Assembly: GCF_000427365.1 (NCBI RefSeq)
Contig: NZ_KE386488.1
Location: 186,001-250,000, forward strand
DNA length: 64,000 bases
Source of the DNA: Rikenella microfusus DSM 15922
Lineage (GTDB): Bacteria; Bacteroidota; Bacteroidia; Bacteroidales; Rikenellaceae
Reading direction: 5' to 3'
In this document: one piece after another, positions 8,356 to 17,872 of the stretch
Numbering within the stretch: position 1 is the first letter of the stretch
How the letters are laid out: the number at the start of each line of letters is the position of its first letter
The notes under the pieces: generated by a model
What the model saw: only the letters and a program-made list of their open reading frames with translations
Databases searched by the model: none
What the model was told of the DNA's origin: nothing
Made by a program: the position numbers and the translations under genes

Positions 8356-8960
8356 CTTATGTTTAACCGTACGGTTATTTATCCGCGTAGCGGCCAGCCC
8401 GGAGCCACCCCCGGCGAAGGGCTGCAACCTGCGGTCGCGCCCTCGCTGGCTCCGGGCTTTAACCTGCAAATTAAAAGTACAATTATTTCTACAGTCGGCC
8501 GCCCGGGAAGGGTCGCAACTTTCGGAGCATAGAGCGGCGAATTGCGGATCTCCCGTGGGAAGGCGTCCGGCCCGCCTGCTAACGCGGAAGTTTAGTTTTA
8601 ACCGTACAATATAAAAGGCAGGAAAATATTTTTTGCGACCTTCCGGTCGCGCGGGCCGCAGCCCCCGCAGAGGCCCGCAACAAGTTGCAGTCCGTCCGCA
8701 GGCTGCGACATTTTGGAAAAATCGTACGGTCAAATTTTATGTTTGAAAAGGCCACGGCCTGCGGAGAATGGGACAATTACAGCCCGGTTCGAGTGCCGAG
8801 CGGCATCAGGCCTCCGCTGCCCGGAGGTTGCGGCCCGTCCACCGGCGCGGAAACTGAGTTTTAACCATACGACTCTTCGTTATGCGATCCGCGCGGATCG
8901 TCGGTCTTTGCGCCGGACAGCTATTCGACCGTCGGGGGCGGAGCGAGACGAGAAGACGAA
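8356..8960. repeat. Mosaic intergenic repeat block 3 (modules A, E, B)
   Basis: The block starts at the near-perfect linker palindrome TTAACCGTACGGTTA (8363-8377). Then come an A module (8396-8458), a linker, an E-like segment (about 8490-8590), the linker TTTTAACCGTACAAT, a shortened B module (about 8630-8714), the linker ATCGTACGGTCAAA and a further CGAGTGCCGAGCGGC segment. The final 45 bases before the symporter start are ordinary spacer. Confidence 0.85.
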
Positions 8961-9005
8961 TGCAGTGTAACAACAATAATAGACAATTATAGAGCAACAC
9001 AGGAC

Positions 9006-10358
9006 ATGAAAGAGCAAAGAGGCGCGTTTACCAGCAGTTTCGGAACCATGATGGCCGTGGTCGGTTCAGCCGTCGGATTGGGCAATATCTGGCGTTTTCC
9101 CTACCTGGCCGGCGTAAACGGCGGCGCCGCTTTCCTGCTTCTTTACCTGTTCCTGATCCTGCTGGTAGGCCTGCCGCTGATCCTTTCCGAGTTCGTGATC
9201 GGCCGGGCCACCCATCGCGGAGCGGTCGGCTCGTTCAAACAGCTCGCCCCGCGGAGCAGGTGGTATCTGGTCGGTTACATGGGCGTCGTGGCGGGGTTCT
9301 GCATCCTGGGATTTTACAGCGTTATCGCAGGGTGGAGCGTCCGTTTCCTCTACGACTCGGTCATCAATGCCAACGCCGGACAGAGTTACGACGAAATCGC
9401 GGCGTCGTTCAACGCGTTCAAGAATACGGGCTGGCAGCCGATCCTGCTCTCGGCCGGGTTTCTGGGCCTCACGGCGTTCGTCGTCTTCAAAGGGGTGGAA
9501 AAAGGCGTGGAACGGTGGAACAAGATCCTGATGCCCCTGCTGATCGGCATCCTCGTGGTGCTCTGCGTCAATTCGTTCACCCTCGACGGTTTCGGGGCGG
9601 GTATGAGCTTCCTGTTCAGCCCGGACTTTTCGAAAATCACGGCCAATACGGTGCTCGACGCGCTGGGGCAGGTATTCTTTACCCTGAGCCTCGGCATGGG
9701 AGTGATGATTACGTACAGTTCCTATGTGGTCAAACCGGAGAACATGCTTCGTTCCAAGGGAATCGTAACGCTCATCGATACCTCGATCGCGATCATTTCG
9801 GGCATTGCTATTTTTCCGGCAGTGTTCACATTCGGCATCAGCCCCACACAGGGACCCGACCTGATTTTCCTGACCCTTCCGAACGTTTTCGGCCAAATGG
9901 CAGGCGGGCAGTACGTGGGGATTCTCTTTTTCCTGCTCATCACGATCGCCGCGCTGACTTCGATGGTCTCGATTTTCGAGATGATGACCAATTACATGAT
10001 GGAGGAACTGAAGATGACGCGCCGCCGGGCGGTGCTGTGGCTGCTGGGTACGCTGTGCCTGGTCGCGGCCCTGTGCGCCCAGTCTCAGGTCGAAGGGTCG
10101 CGCCTCATGATCGGGCGGTACAACATCTTCGATTTTCTCGACATGCTTTCGTCGAACTACCTGATGACCATCGGCGGCCTGCTGATCGTCGTTTTCGCAG
10201 GCTGGCACATCTCCGAAAAACGGCTGCGCAAGGTTTTCACCACGAACGGGGCCTACAACAACCGGATATTCCCCGTATTCCGCTTCGTCATCCGGTATGT
10301 CTCCCCGGTAGCCGTAGCCATTATTTTCCTGAGTAAAATCGGATTGATCCGAGGATAA
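9006..10358 (+). CDS. Sodium-dependent transporter, neurotransmitter:sodium symporter family
   Basis: This 450-aa protein has 11-12 predicted membrane helices with the NSS/LeuT fold. The N-terminus carries the family's sodium/substrate-site helix 1 (MMAVVGSAVGLGNIWRFPY, about residues 17-35). Unwound helix 6 is around FTLSLGMGVMITYSSYV, and MVSIFEMMTNYMMEE follows in a later helix. Family members use the sodium gradient to import amino acids or related amines; the substrate here is unknown. The length is typical for bacterial NSS proteins with 11-12 helices. It stands alone, running towards the convergent sialidase gene with a 118-base gap between them. Confidence 0.93.
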   Translation: MKEQRGAFTSSFGTMMAVVGSAVGLGNIWRFPYLAGVNGGAAFLLLYLFLILLVGLPLILSEFVIGRATHRGAVGSFKQLAPRSRWYLVGYMGVVAGFCILGFYSVIAGWSVRFLYDSVINANAGQSYDEIAASFNAFKNTGWQPILLSAGFLGLTAFVVFKGVEKGVERWNKILMPLLIGILVVLCVNSFTLDGFGAGMSFLFSPDFSKITANTVLDALGQVFFTLSLGMGVMITYSSYVVKPENMLRSKGIVTLIDTSIAIISGIAIFPAVFTFGISPTQGPDLIFLTLPNVFGQMAGGQYVGILFFLLITIAALTSMVSIFEMMTNYMMEELKMTRRRAVLWLLGTLCLVAALCAQSQVEGSRLMIGRYNIFDFLDMLSSNYLMTIGGLLIVVFAGWHISEKRLRKVFTTNGAYNNRIFPVFRFVIRYVSPVAVAIIFLSKIGLIRG

Positions 10359-10435
10359 GGCGTTTCCGCCGGCGGTGCCGGCCGGTATCGCCGGGGCATC
10401 CTGTGGACAAAGCACAGCCGCGCGAAGCGATGCAG

Positions 10436-10465
10436 GCGCCGGACCGCGACTGCCGGTTCCGGCGC
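10436..10465. terminator. Possible bidirectional hairpin between symporter and sialidase
   Basis: GCGCCGGA (10436-10443) pairs with TCCGGCGC (10458-10465) in the short gap between two convergent genes. There is no T-run, so this is placed mainly by position. Confidence 0.35.
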
Positions 10466-10476
10466 AGCGCGGCAGC

Positions 10477-11670
10477 TCATTCGGCCCGCAGCAATTCGTC
10501 GAGGCCGATGGTCTGGAACACTATGCGCGATCCCCCGCTTTCGTAAAGTACGCCAATGGTATGCTGATCGAGGCTGGTTATGCAGGAGTAGCCGAAACTC
10601 AGCGTCGAGTCGAGCAGTATGCCGCGGCTCCAGCTCGTCCCGTCGTCGCGGCTCACGCGCAAAGTCATGTTGCGGCGCTCGGTTGCCGAAGCAGGATTGC
10701 AGAAGAGGAGCACACTTCTGGCTGTGCCCTTTTCGGTGTAGACGTGCCTGTGGAGGGAAGCCATGCAGACAGGTTCGACGAGGGCTTTCTCGGAAGTGGG
10801 ATGGACCTGCCAGCTCTCGCCGAGGTCCGCAGTGGTGCAGACCACGCGCCCGGTACGGCGGTTGTTGCGCATGTTGAGCATCAGGCGGCCGTCGCCGAGT
10901 TCCGCCACGGCGCATTCGGTAGTCTGGGAAGCGGCAGGGGCAGAGGCGTGCCACGTGCGGCCGCGGTCGGTGCTGTACATGATGCCGGAAAAGGGTATCC
11001 CGGCGCTGTCGCGTCCCTGGGTGGGAAAAACGAGGATACCGTCGCGAGTCACGATTCCCCGCCCCGGAGCCGGTGCGAAAAGCCACCATTCCGGGCGTTT
11101 GACGGAGGCCGTGATGTTCCGGGGAGCGGACCAGGTCCGTCCGTCGTCGGAGCTTTCGGCGAGCAGGAACTGGCACGTCCGGTATGGCGAGGTGCCGGGC
11201 TGCGACCCGCGGCCGACCCATTGATGCTGCCAGCGGGTGCTGTCTTCGGTCAGACCCTCGATCCACTTCCCTTCGTCGTCCAGCAGGCCGTGCATCCACA
11301 AACCCGCGACGTATATTTTGCCGCTGGCACTGTCAACCAAAATACAGGCGTCGCTGACGCCGTTGTATTTGGCAGGCAGGCCGCCCCACCGGCCCATGTC
11401 GAGCACGGTGCGCATGGGTTCCCAGGTCTTGCCGCGGTCGGTGGAACGGCTCAGGCCGATGGCCATACGTCCCTGGAGATCGCGCGAGGATTCGTACCGG
11501 GCGTCGTAGATGGCGAGCAGGGTGCCTTTAGGGGTGGTGGCCAGGCCGGGGATGCGACAGGTGTGGACGCCGTCCTGTCCGGGCTGGCGGACGACGGTAT
11601 AAGGCCGTTGCGCACTTGCCGGGAAATGGCACAGGAAGCCGAGAAAAAACAGCGAAAGAAGATGCTTCAC
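10477..11670 (-). CDS. nanH: Secreted exo-alpha-sialidase (BNR/Asp-box)
   Basis: This enzyme releases terminal sialic acid from host glycans, probably in the periplasm or at the cell surface. I start it at the GTG at 11670, which opens a signal peptide (VKHLLSLFFLGFLCHFPASAQ); the longer frame upstream lacks signal character. Mature-protein landmarks are the arginine-triad motif CRIPGL and at least three clear Asp-boxes of the type S-x-D-x-G-x-T-W (SRSTDRGKTW, SSDDGRTW, STDRGRTW), with degenerate ones at TTADLGESW and SRDDGTSW. The length is about 397 aa, typical of GH33 single-domain sialidases. Nearby amino-sugar enzymes at 40-46 kb fit a mucin-feeding role. No sialic-acid catabolic genes are adjacent. 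Confidence 0.93.
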   Translation of the reverse strand: MKHLLSLFFLGFLCHFPASAQRPYTVVRQPGQDGVHTCRIPGLATTPKGTLLAIYDARYESSRDLQGRMAIGLSRSTDRGKTWEPMRTVLDMGRWGGLPAKYNGVSDACILVDSASGKIYVAGLWMHGLLDDEGKWIEGLTEDSTRWQHQWVGRGSQPGTSPYRTCQFLLAESSDDGRTWSAPRNITASVKRPEWWLFAPAPGRGIVTRDGILVFPTQGRDSAGIPFSGIMYSTDRGRTWHASAPAASQTTECAVAELGDGRLMLNMRNNRRTGRVVCTTADLGESWQVHPTSEKALVEPVCMASLHRHVYTEKGTARSVLLFCNPASATERRNMTLRVSRDDGTSWSRGILLDSTLSFGYSCITSLDQHTIGVLYESGGSRIVFQTIGLDELLRAE

Positions 11671-11776
11671 GGGTAAAATGTGATTAGCGGTTACGGTTCG
11701 GCAGGTTCCGCGAGGGACGATTTCCGTTTCCGGGCCGTCCTGTCCGGTGTAGAATTTTTCCGGAGGGCCCGCCGGT

Positions 11777-12562
11777 TCAATATATCTTGCGGTAAGGCGG
11801 GCGGCGCAGCAACTTGTCGAGCAACATTTCCCAGACGAATCCCGCATGCGCGAACAGCGTCGCCACCAGCCCGTAATGCCGCCGCATGATCGTCCACCGT
11901 TCGCGCAGGCTCGCCCGGCGGCGGCGCGTCGAGATGCCGCCCGTGGTGAAACGACTCAGCACGAGGCCCGTATCCCGGATCGACGAGGCCCGTTTCAGGC
12001 ATTCGATCACCCAGTCGATATCCGCCGCCAGCCGGTAACGCCGCGTATCGTACAGCGGCGCGACGGCCCGCCGCACGATGAAAGACTGGTGGCACACCAC
12101 CATGCCCCGCTGCAGCGACCGCCAGGTCAGCCCGCCGCGCGGCAGCCGCTTCTTGCGCAGCCCTAACGCCGTCCCGTCCGGAGCGGTCACCAGCGTTTCA
12201 CCGTAGTAAACGTCCGCCGGGCCGTCGGCCGCCAGCGGCGAACCGGGTCCGAAAATCCGGGTCAGCACGTCGGGCGCGTAAACCGCGTCTGCGGCGTTCA
12301 CGAACCACAGGTAGTCGCCCGTCGCCGCCCGAATGCCCTTGTTCATCGCGTCGTACAGCCCGCCGTCCGGCTCGCTGACACTATACGAAATCAGCGATTC
12401 GTAACGTTTTATGACAGCAGGGGTACCGTCGGTCGATGCTCCGTCGATCACGATCACCTCCAGTTCCGCCGCCGAACGGTCCAGCGCCGCGAGGTTCGAG
12501 AGCGTCCGTTCCAACTCCGCAGCCGCGTTCCGCACTACCGTGATGACCGAAACCTTGACCAT
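11777..12562 (-). CDS. Glycosyltransferase family 2
   Basis: This 261-aa GT-A fold enzyme resembles WcaA/colanic-acid-type family 2 transferases. It has the N-terminal strand VSVITVVRNAA, the nucleotide-binding IDGASTDGT near residues 39-47, and EPDGGLYDAMNKGI (about 64-77) typical of this subfamily. The usual metal-binding acidic pair appears as FVNAADAV, a weak DxD. The HQSFIVRR segment is also conserved in the subfamily. A basic C-terminus (DKLLRRPPYRKIY) could touch the membrane. It probably adds a sugar during surface polysaccharide or LPS synthesis, but no polysaccharide operon surrounds it. It is transcribed away from the S41 protease with overlapping divergent promoters. Confidence 0.88.
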   Translation of the reverse strand: MVKVSVITVVRNAAAELERTLSNLAALDRSAAELEVIVIDGASTDGTPAVIKRYESLISYSVSEPDGGLYDAMNKGIRAATGDYLWFVNAADAVYAPDVLTRIFGPGSPLAADGPADVYYGETLVTAPDGTALGLRKKRLPRGGLTWRSLQRGMVVCHQSFIVRRAVAPLYDTRRYRLAADIDWVIECLKRASSIRDTGLVLSRFTTGGISTRRRRASLRERWTIMRRHYGLVATLFAHAGFVWEMLLDKLLRRPPYRKIY

Positions 12563-12589
12563 AGTCGCAATAAGGGATGAATTCCCTGC

Positions 12590-12605
12590 AAAATTACTAT
12601 ATTTG
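12590..12605. promoter_or_regulatory. Adjacent divergent -7 boxes for the GT2 and S41 genes
   Basis: Minus-strand TAATTTTG (12590-12597) points to the GT2 gene, 27 bases from its ATG. Plus-strand TATATTTG (12598-12605) points to the protease gene 105 bases away. The two TAnnTTTG boxes abut, so transcription in the two directions may compete. Confidence 0.5.
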
Positions 12606-12709
12606 GCACGATTTTACGCACACCGGCGCAAACGCTGCCGCCGGCCGGAAGGCGCAGCAACCGCAGGACCGGGGAAACGGTCTTTTTTTCGGACAGAATA
12701 TCTTTTTCT

Positions 12710-14341
12710 ATGGGCAATTATAAAACCAATATACGCATCACGCTGTTCCTGGTCACTTCCCTGTTGATCGGTACGGCGTTAGGAGTCATGCTCGAACGCG
12801 CCGCGCTGCGCGACGCCTATACCGAAGCCCGGCAGGGCGACAAACTGACCTGGGCGCTGAGCCAGATCGAAGAACGGTATGTCGATCCGATCGACCGCGA
12901 CTCGCTGGCGGAGCTGGCCGTGCCGGTGCTCCTGCAGGAACTCGACCCGCACTCGGTCTATATTCCGGCCAGCGAGTTCGCCGCCACCAATGAGCCGCTG
13001 ACCGGCACGTTCGACGGCATCGGCGTGATGTTCAACATGCTGACCGACACGGTGCAGATCACCAACGTCATCTCCGGCGGGCCGAGCGCGGCGGCGGGGA
13101 TCGTGGCCGGCGACCGCATCATTACGGTCGATGACAGTACGATCGCGGGGGTCAAGATGGACCAGGACAAGGTGGTCGGTATGCTGCGCGGCAAACGCGG
13201 CTCGACGGTGAAGTTGGGTATCCTGCGTTCTCCGGCCACGGACCTGCTGCCCGTTACCGTCACGCGCGGGGCCATTCCCATCAAGAGCCTCGAAGCGGCT
13301 TTCATCGTGCCCGGCAACCCCGAGGTAGGCTATGTCAAGTTCGGCCGGTTCGCCGCCACTACATACAGCGAGGTGCTCGCCGCGCTGATGCAGCTCCGGG
13401 AACAGGGGGCACGCAAGGTGATCCTCGATCTGAGGGGCAACGGCGGCGGTTATCTCGACCAGGCCATCTACATCGCCAACGAATTTCTGCCCAAGGGGCG
13501 CAAGATCGTCTATACCGAAGGATATGCCTCTCCGCGTGCCGACCAAGATGCGGACGGGCGGGGACAGTTTCAGGACATCGGGCTGGCCGTGGTGATCGAC
13601 GAAAATTCGGCGTCGGCTTCCGAAATCGTAGCGGGGGCGATTCAGGACAACGACCGAGGGGTGATCGTCGGCCGCCGCTCGTTCGGTAAGGGGCTGGTGC
13701 AGGAACAGATCGGCTATCCGCTCGACGGCTCGGCCATGCGGCTCACCGTCGCCCGTTACTACACCCCGGTGGGCCGGTCGATCCAGAAGCCCTATACGCC
13801 GGGCGACGGAGAGGATTACAACGGCGAACTGATCCGCCGTTTCGACCACGACGAAATGTTCAACATCGACAGCATCCGCCTGGCGGATTCGCTGAAGTTC
13901 GTCACTCCCGGCGGCAAAATCGTCTACGGCGGGGGCGGGATCATGCCCGACGTATTCGTGCCGATCGACACGACGGGCGTAACGCCCTATTTCTCGAAAC
14001 TGTTCCAGAAAAACCTGATTTTCCGCTACGCGCAGCGGACGACGGACCGCTACCGCAAGCAGGTCAATGCGATCCGCAGCCTCGATGAGCTGGATCGTTT
14101 CTTTGCCGACAAAAACCTGTTTTACGATTTCGTCGCTTTCGCCGACCGCGAGGGAGTGCATCCGACGGAGACCGAGATGACGCTTTCCAGACCGCTCATC
14201 ACGGCCCAGATCAAAGGCTATATCGGCCGCAACACGTCGTTGGACGAAACGGCCTTTTATTATTATATCTTCCCGCAGGACAGCACGCTGGTGCGCACGG
14301 TGCGGGCGCTCGGCGACAGTTCCCCCGCGCCGCGGCAGTAA
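12710..14341 (+). CDS. S41 family C-terminal processing peptidase with PDZ domain
   Basis: This 543-aa envelope protease has an N-terminal membrane anchor or uncleaved signal (residues 7-28), a PDZ domain at about 95-185 and the S41 catalytic core. The Ser-Lys dyad is visible as S302 in ENSASASE and K327 in RSFGKG, 25 residues apart as in E. coli Prc. LDLRGNGGG (about 239-247) is the family's oxyanion-side loop. Family members trim C-termini of periplasmic or secreted proteins. About 150 residues after the core are Bacteroidetes-typical. It is monocistronic, followed by a strong hairpin, and divergent from the GT2 gene. Confidence 0.94.
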   Translation: MGNYKTNIRITLFLVTSLLIGTALGVMLERAALRDAYTEARQGDKLTWALSQIEERYVDPIDRDSLAELAVPVLLQELDPHSVYIPASEFAATNEPLTGTFDGIGVMFNMLTDTVQITNVISGGPSAAAGIVAGDRIITVDDSTIAGVKMDQDKVVGMLRGKRGSTVKLGILRSPATDLLPVTVTRGAIPIKSLEAAFIVPGNPEVGYVKFGRFAATTYSEVLAALMQLREQGARKVILDLRGNGGGYLDQAIYIANEFLPKGRKIVYTEGYASPRADQDADGRGQFQDIGLAVVIDENSASASEIVAGAIQDNDRGVIVGRRSFGKGLVQEQIGYPLDGSAMRLTVARYYTPVGRSIQKPYTPGDGEDYNGELIRRFDHDEMFNIDSIRLADSLKFVTPGGKIVYGGGGIMPDVFVPIDTTGVTPYFSKLFQKNLIFRYAQRTTDRYRKQVNAIRSLDELDRFFADKNLFYDFVAFADREGVHPTETEMTLSRPLITAQIKGYIGRNTSLDETAFYYYIFPQDSTLVRTVRALGDSSPAPRQ

Positions 14342-14366
14342 GTCTCTCTGAAATCCATGGCAAGAC

Positions 14367-14403
14367 ACGGGCGGTGATTCCCATAAAGGAAATCACCGCC
14401 CGT
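14367..14403 (+). terminator. Terminator hairpin after the S41 protease gene
   Basis: A perfect 13-bp inverted repeat (ACGGGCGGTGATT / AATCACCGCCCGT) with an 11-base loop starts 26 bases after the stop. No T-run follows, so it may be only a 3'-end stabiliser. Confidence 0.6.
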
Positions 14404-14679
14404 CATGCATCCGTACTCTCCGTCCGCAAACCCGGCACCGCCGGTCGTATACTTCGTCCTCCGGCACCGCCCGGGACCGGTTATATTTGTGCTGACAACA
14501 TACCTAATAACCTTTAACTATATAAGACTTTCCCCAGTTTTATATCCATACTTGATTTTCAATTGTTTTCGGCCCGCACCCATCCCCCGAAACAGCGGAG
14601 TCGCCTGGGCGCAGGCCGGTTGGGAAGATCAGTACCTGATTCAGGGGAAAGTCGTATATAGTCACTAAAACAAAATGCT
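14404..14679. other. AT-richer leader before the C39-like gene, no gene seen
   Basis: This spacer holds an unsupported open frame (14405-14668) rich in proline and without family features. The stretch around 14500-14560 is clearly AT-richer than the surroundings and may contain the promoter of the next gene, but I find no exact TAnnTTTG box. Confidence 0.4.
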
Positions 14680-15261
14680 ATGCCACACCCATGGAACACC
14701 TTTCCCGGCACCGGTATCCAGTACAAACAACAGGATTACGCCTACGGCTGTTTTCCCTGCGCCCTGCGCATGATTCTCGTCAATACCGGCGACATCGCCC
14801 CCAATATTGACATTGAAACCGGCATCCTCCAATCCGTCGCCACCGGGCGCGGCCTTGCTCCCGGTACAGACCTCAACACCATCGGTCCGTCACCCGTCGA
14901 ACTCACCGATGCCTTCCAGCAAATTACAGGCCCCATCAACGATCCCGTCCACGAGTTCATACACTTCACCCTGAGCGGCCTCAGCGACTCGCAGGTTGCC
15001 GCCGACGCCATCGCCGAGGCCAACGCCCAATACCGCTTCGTCGGTGTTATCGGCGCACAGGTCACACAGAGTAACGATGCCGGCGGCCATGCCGTCGTCA
15101 TGCAATTCAAGGACGGTGCAAACTATTATTTTATGGACCCTTCCGACCCCACACAGACCTGCCTCCTGACATCACCCGTCGCACTCACCCCGTGCGAAGC
15201 CGGGCTAATGATAGGCAACCGATACGGCGCCAACAACCTCTGGGTTATCTGCAAGCAGTAA
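14680..15261 (+). CDS. Orphan cysteine-peptidase-fold protein, C39-like
   Basis: I cannot assign this 193-aa protein to a named family with certainty. The N-terminus QQDYAYGCFPCALRMIL (residues 17-33) has the shape of a papain/C39 active-site helix: a Gln before a Cys-x-Pro block, with Cys24 the likely nucleophile. GGHAVVM puts a His at 137, and DPSDP gives an Asp at 153 or 156, in the right order for a Cys-His-Asp triad. There is no signal peptide and no membrane helix. It is monocistronic with its own terminator and has no transporter, precursor peptide or immunity gene next to it, so a bacteriocin-leader peptidase role is not supported. It could be a peptidase, transglutaminase-like enzyme or effector. 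Confidence 0.75.
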   Translation: MPHPWNTFPGTGIQYKQQDYAYGCFPCALRMILVNTGDIAPNIDIETGILQSVATGRGLAPGTDLNTIGPSPVELTDAFQQITGPINDPVHEFIHFTLSGLSDSQVAADAIAEANAQYRFVGVIGAQVTQSNDAGGHAVVMQFKDGANYYFMDPSDPTQTCLLTSPVALTPCEAGLMIGNRYGANNLWVICKQ

Positions 15262-15277
15262 TCCCCTTTCAAACGCC

Positions 15278-15326
15278 GTTCGGGCCGGACTCTCCTTTTG
15301 CGGAGAATCCGGCCCGAACCGTTTTT
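15278..15326 (+). terminator. Strong bidirectional terminator between the C39-like gene and the V-ATPase operon
   Basis: An 18-bp stem (GTTCGGGCCGGACTCTCC with GGAGAATCCGGCCCGAAC, one G-T pair) is followed on the plus strand by GTTTTT. It also lies just past the end of the minus-strand ATPase operon and can serve both. Confidence 0.85.
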
Positions 15327-15342
15327 GCCATTCAGGCGGCGC

Positions 15343-15810
<468 letters not shown>

Positions 15811-15839
15811 TTATTGTTTTGTTAATTGTTTTTCATGCA

Positions 15840-16045
15840 CATCGCCAGGCATTCTCCAGCCTCGCGCCGCCCCGTTTTCCGGCGGCTCTGCCGCCCGGCG
15901 CCGGGGCTGCCGTTACCGCGGAAGTTTACAGCCCATATGGCCCTGCCCTCTGCCCCCTTCTGCGCCCCCTCGTCGCCCCTTCTACGCCCTCCTCTGCGCC
16001 TCGCCCCTTCGGCCTCCCTCGCCTCCCCTTCGCCGCCGCGCAACA
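15840..16045. other. Pyrimidine-rich low-complexity spacer between atpI and atpK
   Basis: About 100 bases (15945-16045) are almost pure C/T on the plus strand, built of near-repeats of CGCCCCTTC and CCCTC, so the operon mRNA would be G/A-rich here. A GC-rich hairpin-prone piece (GGCGGCTCTGCCGCC) precedes it. It does not resemble the mosaic modules and holds no supported gene. Confidence 0.6.
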
Positions 16046-17872
16046 TCACTTTTCCGCCCGTTTGAACGGTGTGAACCGACGTCCGCCACCCTCGAAACCG
16101 GCGTTTTTGTAGAACTCCACGAATGTCAGACGGACCGGATGCACGAATGCTCCCAGCGCGCTGATAAAGATATTCAGTCCGTGGCCGATCGCCAGAATCG
16201 CCGCCATGAAAATCCAGCTCAGCACCGGAATATCCCCGCTCAGCCCTACCGACAGCGCGTTGAATACCTGCGCGATGATCGCGCCGCAAAGACCGATCGC
16301 GAACAACCGCACGTAAGAGACCAGGTCGCCCACTACGCCGGTCGCCATCTCGTAACAGCTGTACAGCCCCGCCCCTACGTTGATGAACGGGTTTTTGTGC
16401 GGCGAATTGAGGAAAAAGATCAGCACGCCCGAAATCCCCAGCAGTATATAGAACGCCAGACTGCCGGCCGGCAACACGCCCAGCAATACCAGAATGCCGC
16501 TGATCATCAGGATCACCCATCCGAGGGTCGAAAGCCCGTACAGGAAACTCCCGTTCTGTTTCGAGCGGTTGAAGATGCGCAGGATCTGTCCGAACAGCAC
16601 CTGCGCGGCCCCCATGCCGACCGCCACGTTGAACATGTTGTCGTTCGAAACGAAATACTCCTTGAACCGTACCAGCGCCGGCACTTTCGCCAGTTCGATA
16701 CCGAACATGTTGCCCGTCAGCAGACCGAAAAATACCGCCGCGATATTCAGGAACAGCACCAGCCACGCATAATCGCGGAACCGCACCGGAATCTTGCGCC
16801 AGAAAAGTACGATCGCCAGGATGAACAGCAGCCCGTAACCCGCGTCCCCGAAGCACATGCCGAAAAAGAGCATGAAGAACGGCGCGAAAAACGGCGTCAT
16901 GTCCAGCTCGTTGTATTTCGGCAGCATGTAGAGCGATCCGACCGGCTCGAACAGCCGTGCGAAGAAATGGTTTTTCAGTTTGATGGGCGGATTCTCCCCG
17001 GCCGTGGCCTTGTCCGATTCGTAAATGACCCCCTCGCGGTCGAAAAACGCTTCCACTGCGTCCCGGTTGGCCGCCACCGACCATGCCTCCACGATCTTGA
17101 CCGTCCCGTCGGCATAAGACTCGCCCGCGTTCACCGCCTCGTCGAACAGAACCCGGTTTTTCATCTCCAGATAGTCGGCCCAAATCCGCTCGCGCGACAG
17201 GGCGGCACGGGCGATCACGGCCTGCTGTTCCTGTTCCTGCCGGAGGAAATCCTCGATCTGCGCCTCTTTCTGCGCGAAGGTCATCTCCGGCGCTTTCAGT
17301 TCCGTCGCGGCACTGCCCAGTTCCACCGGTTCCGCCGTACCGTTCTCCGTCAGGGGTTGAGCCACCACGAAATAGGTTTCGCCGCCGGCCGTCTGAGAAA
17401 CGACCTGAATGGCATATTCGCGTTCCCACTGCGGGTCGTACTGTTTCGTAGCGACTTCGAAGAAACGCAGCGCGATCCCGTCCTGTTCCCTCAGGCGCCT
17501 GATCTCCTGCGGGTCGAATTCGCCCCACATCGCCAGTTCGTCCAGTTCGGTGGTCGCTTTGGCACGCATGTTTTCCAGCTGGGCGATGCGTTCCGCAGCC
17601 GTTTCATAGGCTTCGACCGCTTCGTGCACGGTAGCGAACGGCGCCGCGTCGTTGTCCTGTCCGGCTTCCGCCGCGCCCGGTTTCACCGAACCGAGCCGCT
17701 GGTAAACGGTCCGGTAACGTTCCGATGCCGCCATCAGGTCGCGCACCTGCTGCGGCGCGTCCCAGTCGCGCAGGGTGATGTCCACCATCCCCAGCTCCCG
17801 GAGCTTTTCCATAAAAGGCTTCACATCGCCGTGGTACAACAGCAGGTTGTACCGTATCATCGGTTCAATCAT
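16046..17872 (-). CDS. atpI: V-type ATPase subunit I (a-subunit homologue)
   Basis: This 608-aa stator/ion-channel subunit has a cytoplasmic N-terminal half with coiled-coil stretches (around VEAYETAAERIAQLENMRAKA and the QEQEQQAVIARAALSRER region). Its membrane half has about seven helices, starting near FFAPFFMLFFGMCFGDAGYGLL, typical of the family. The C-terminal helices contain GVVGDLVSYVRLFAIGL, with the Arg that faces the proteolipid ring. I start it at the ATG at 17872 (MIEPMIRYNLLLYHG); the longer frame reads into atpD. It overlaps the atpD stop by four bases (ATGA). Confidence 0.93.
   Translation of the reverse strand: MIEPMIRYNLLLYHGDVKPFMEKLRELGMVDITLRDWDAPQQVRDLMAASERYRTVYQRLGSVKPGAAEAGQDNDAAPFATVHEAVEAYETAAERIAQLENMRAKATTELDELAMWGEFDPQEIRRLREQDGIALRFFEVATKQYDPQWEREYAIQVVSQTAGGETYFVVAQPLTENGTAEPVELGSAATELKAPEMTFAQKEAQIEDFLRQEQEQQAVIARAALSRERIWADYLEMKNRVLFDEAVNAGESYADGTVKIVEAWSVAANRDAVEAFFDREGVIYESDKATAGENPPIKLKNHFFARLFEPVGSLYMLPKYNELDMTPFFAPFFMLFFGMCFGDAGYGLLFILAIVLFWRKIPVRFRDYAWLVLFLNIAAVFFGLLTGNMFGIELAKVPALVRFKEYFVSNDNMFNVAVGMGAAQVLFGQILRIFNRSKQNGSFLYGLSTLGWVILMISGILVLLGVLPAGSLAFYILLGISGVLIFFLNSPHKNPFINVGAGLYSCYEMATGVVGDLVSYVRLFAIGLCGAIIAQVFNALSVGLSGDIPVLSWIFMAAILAIGHGLNIFISALGAFVHPVRLTFVEFYKNAGFEGGGRRFTPFKRAEK

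Noticed and set aside
14405-14668. ORF upstream of the C39-like gene as a second gene
   Set aside because: It begins in the terminator stem of the S41 gene, is proline-rich and has no recognisable feature.
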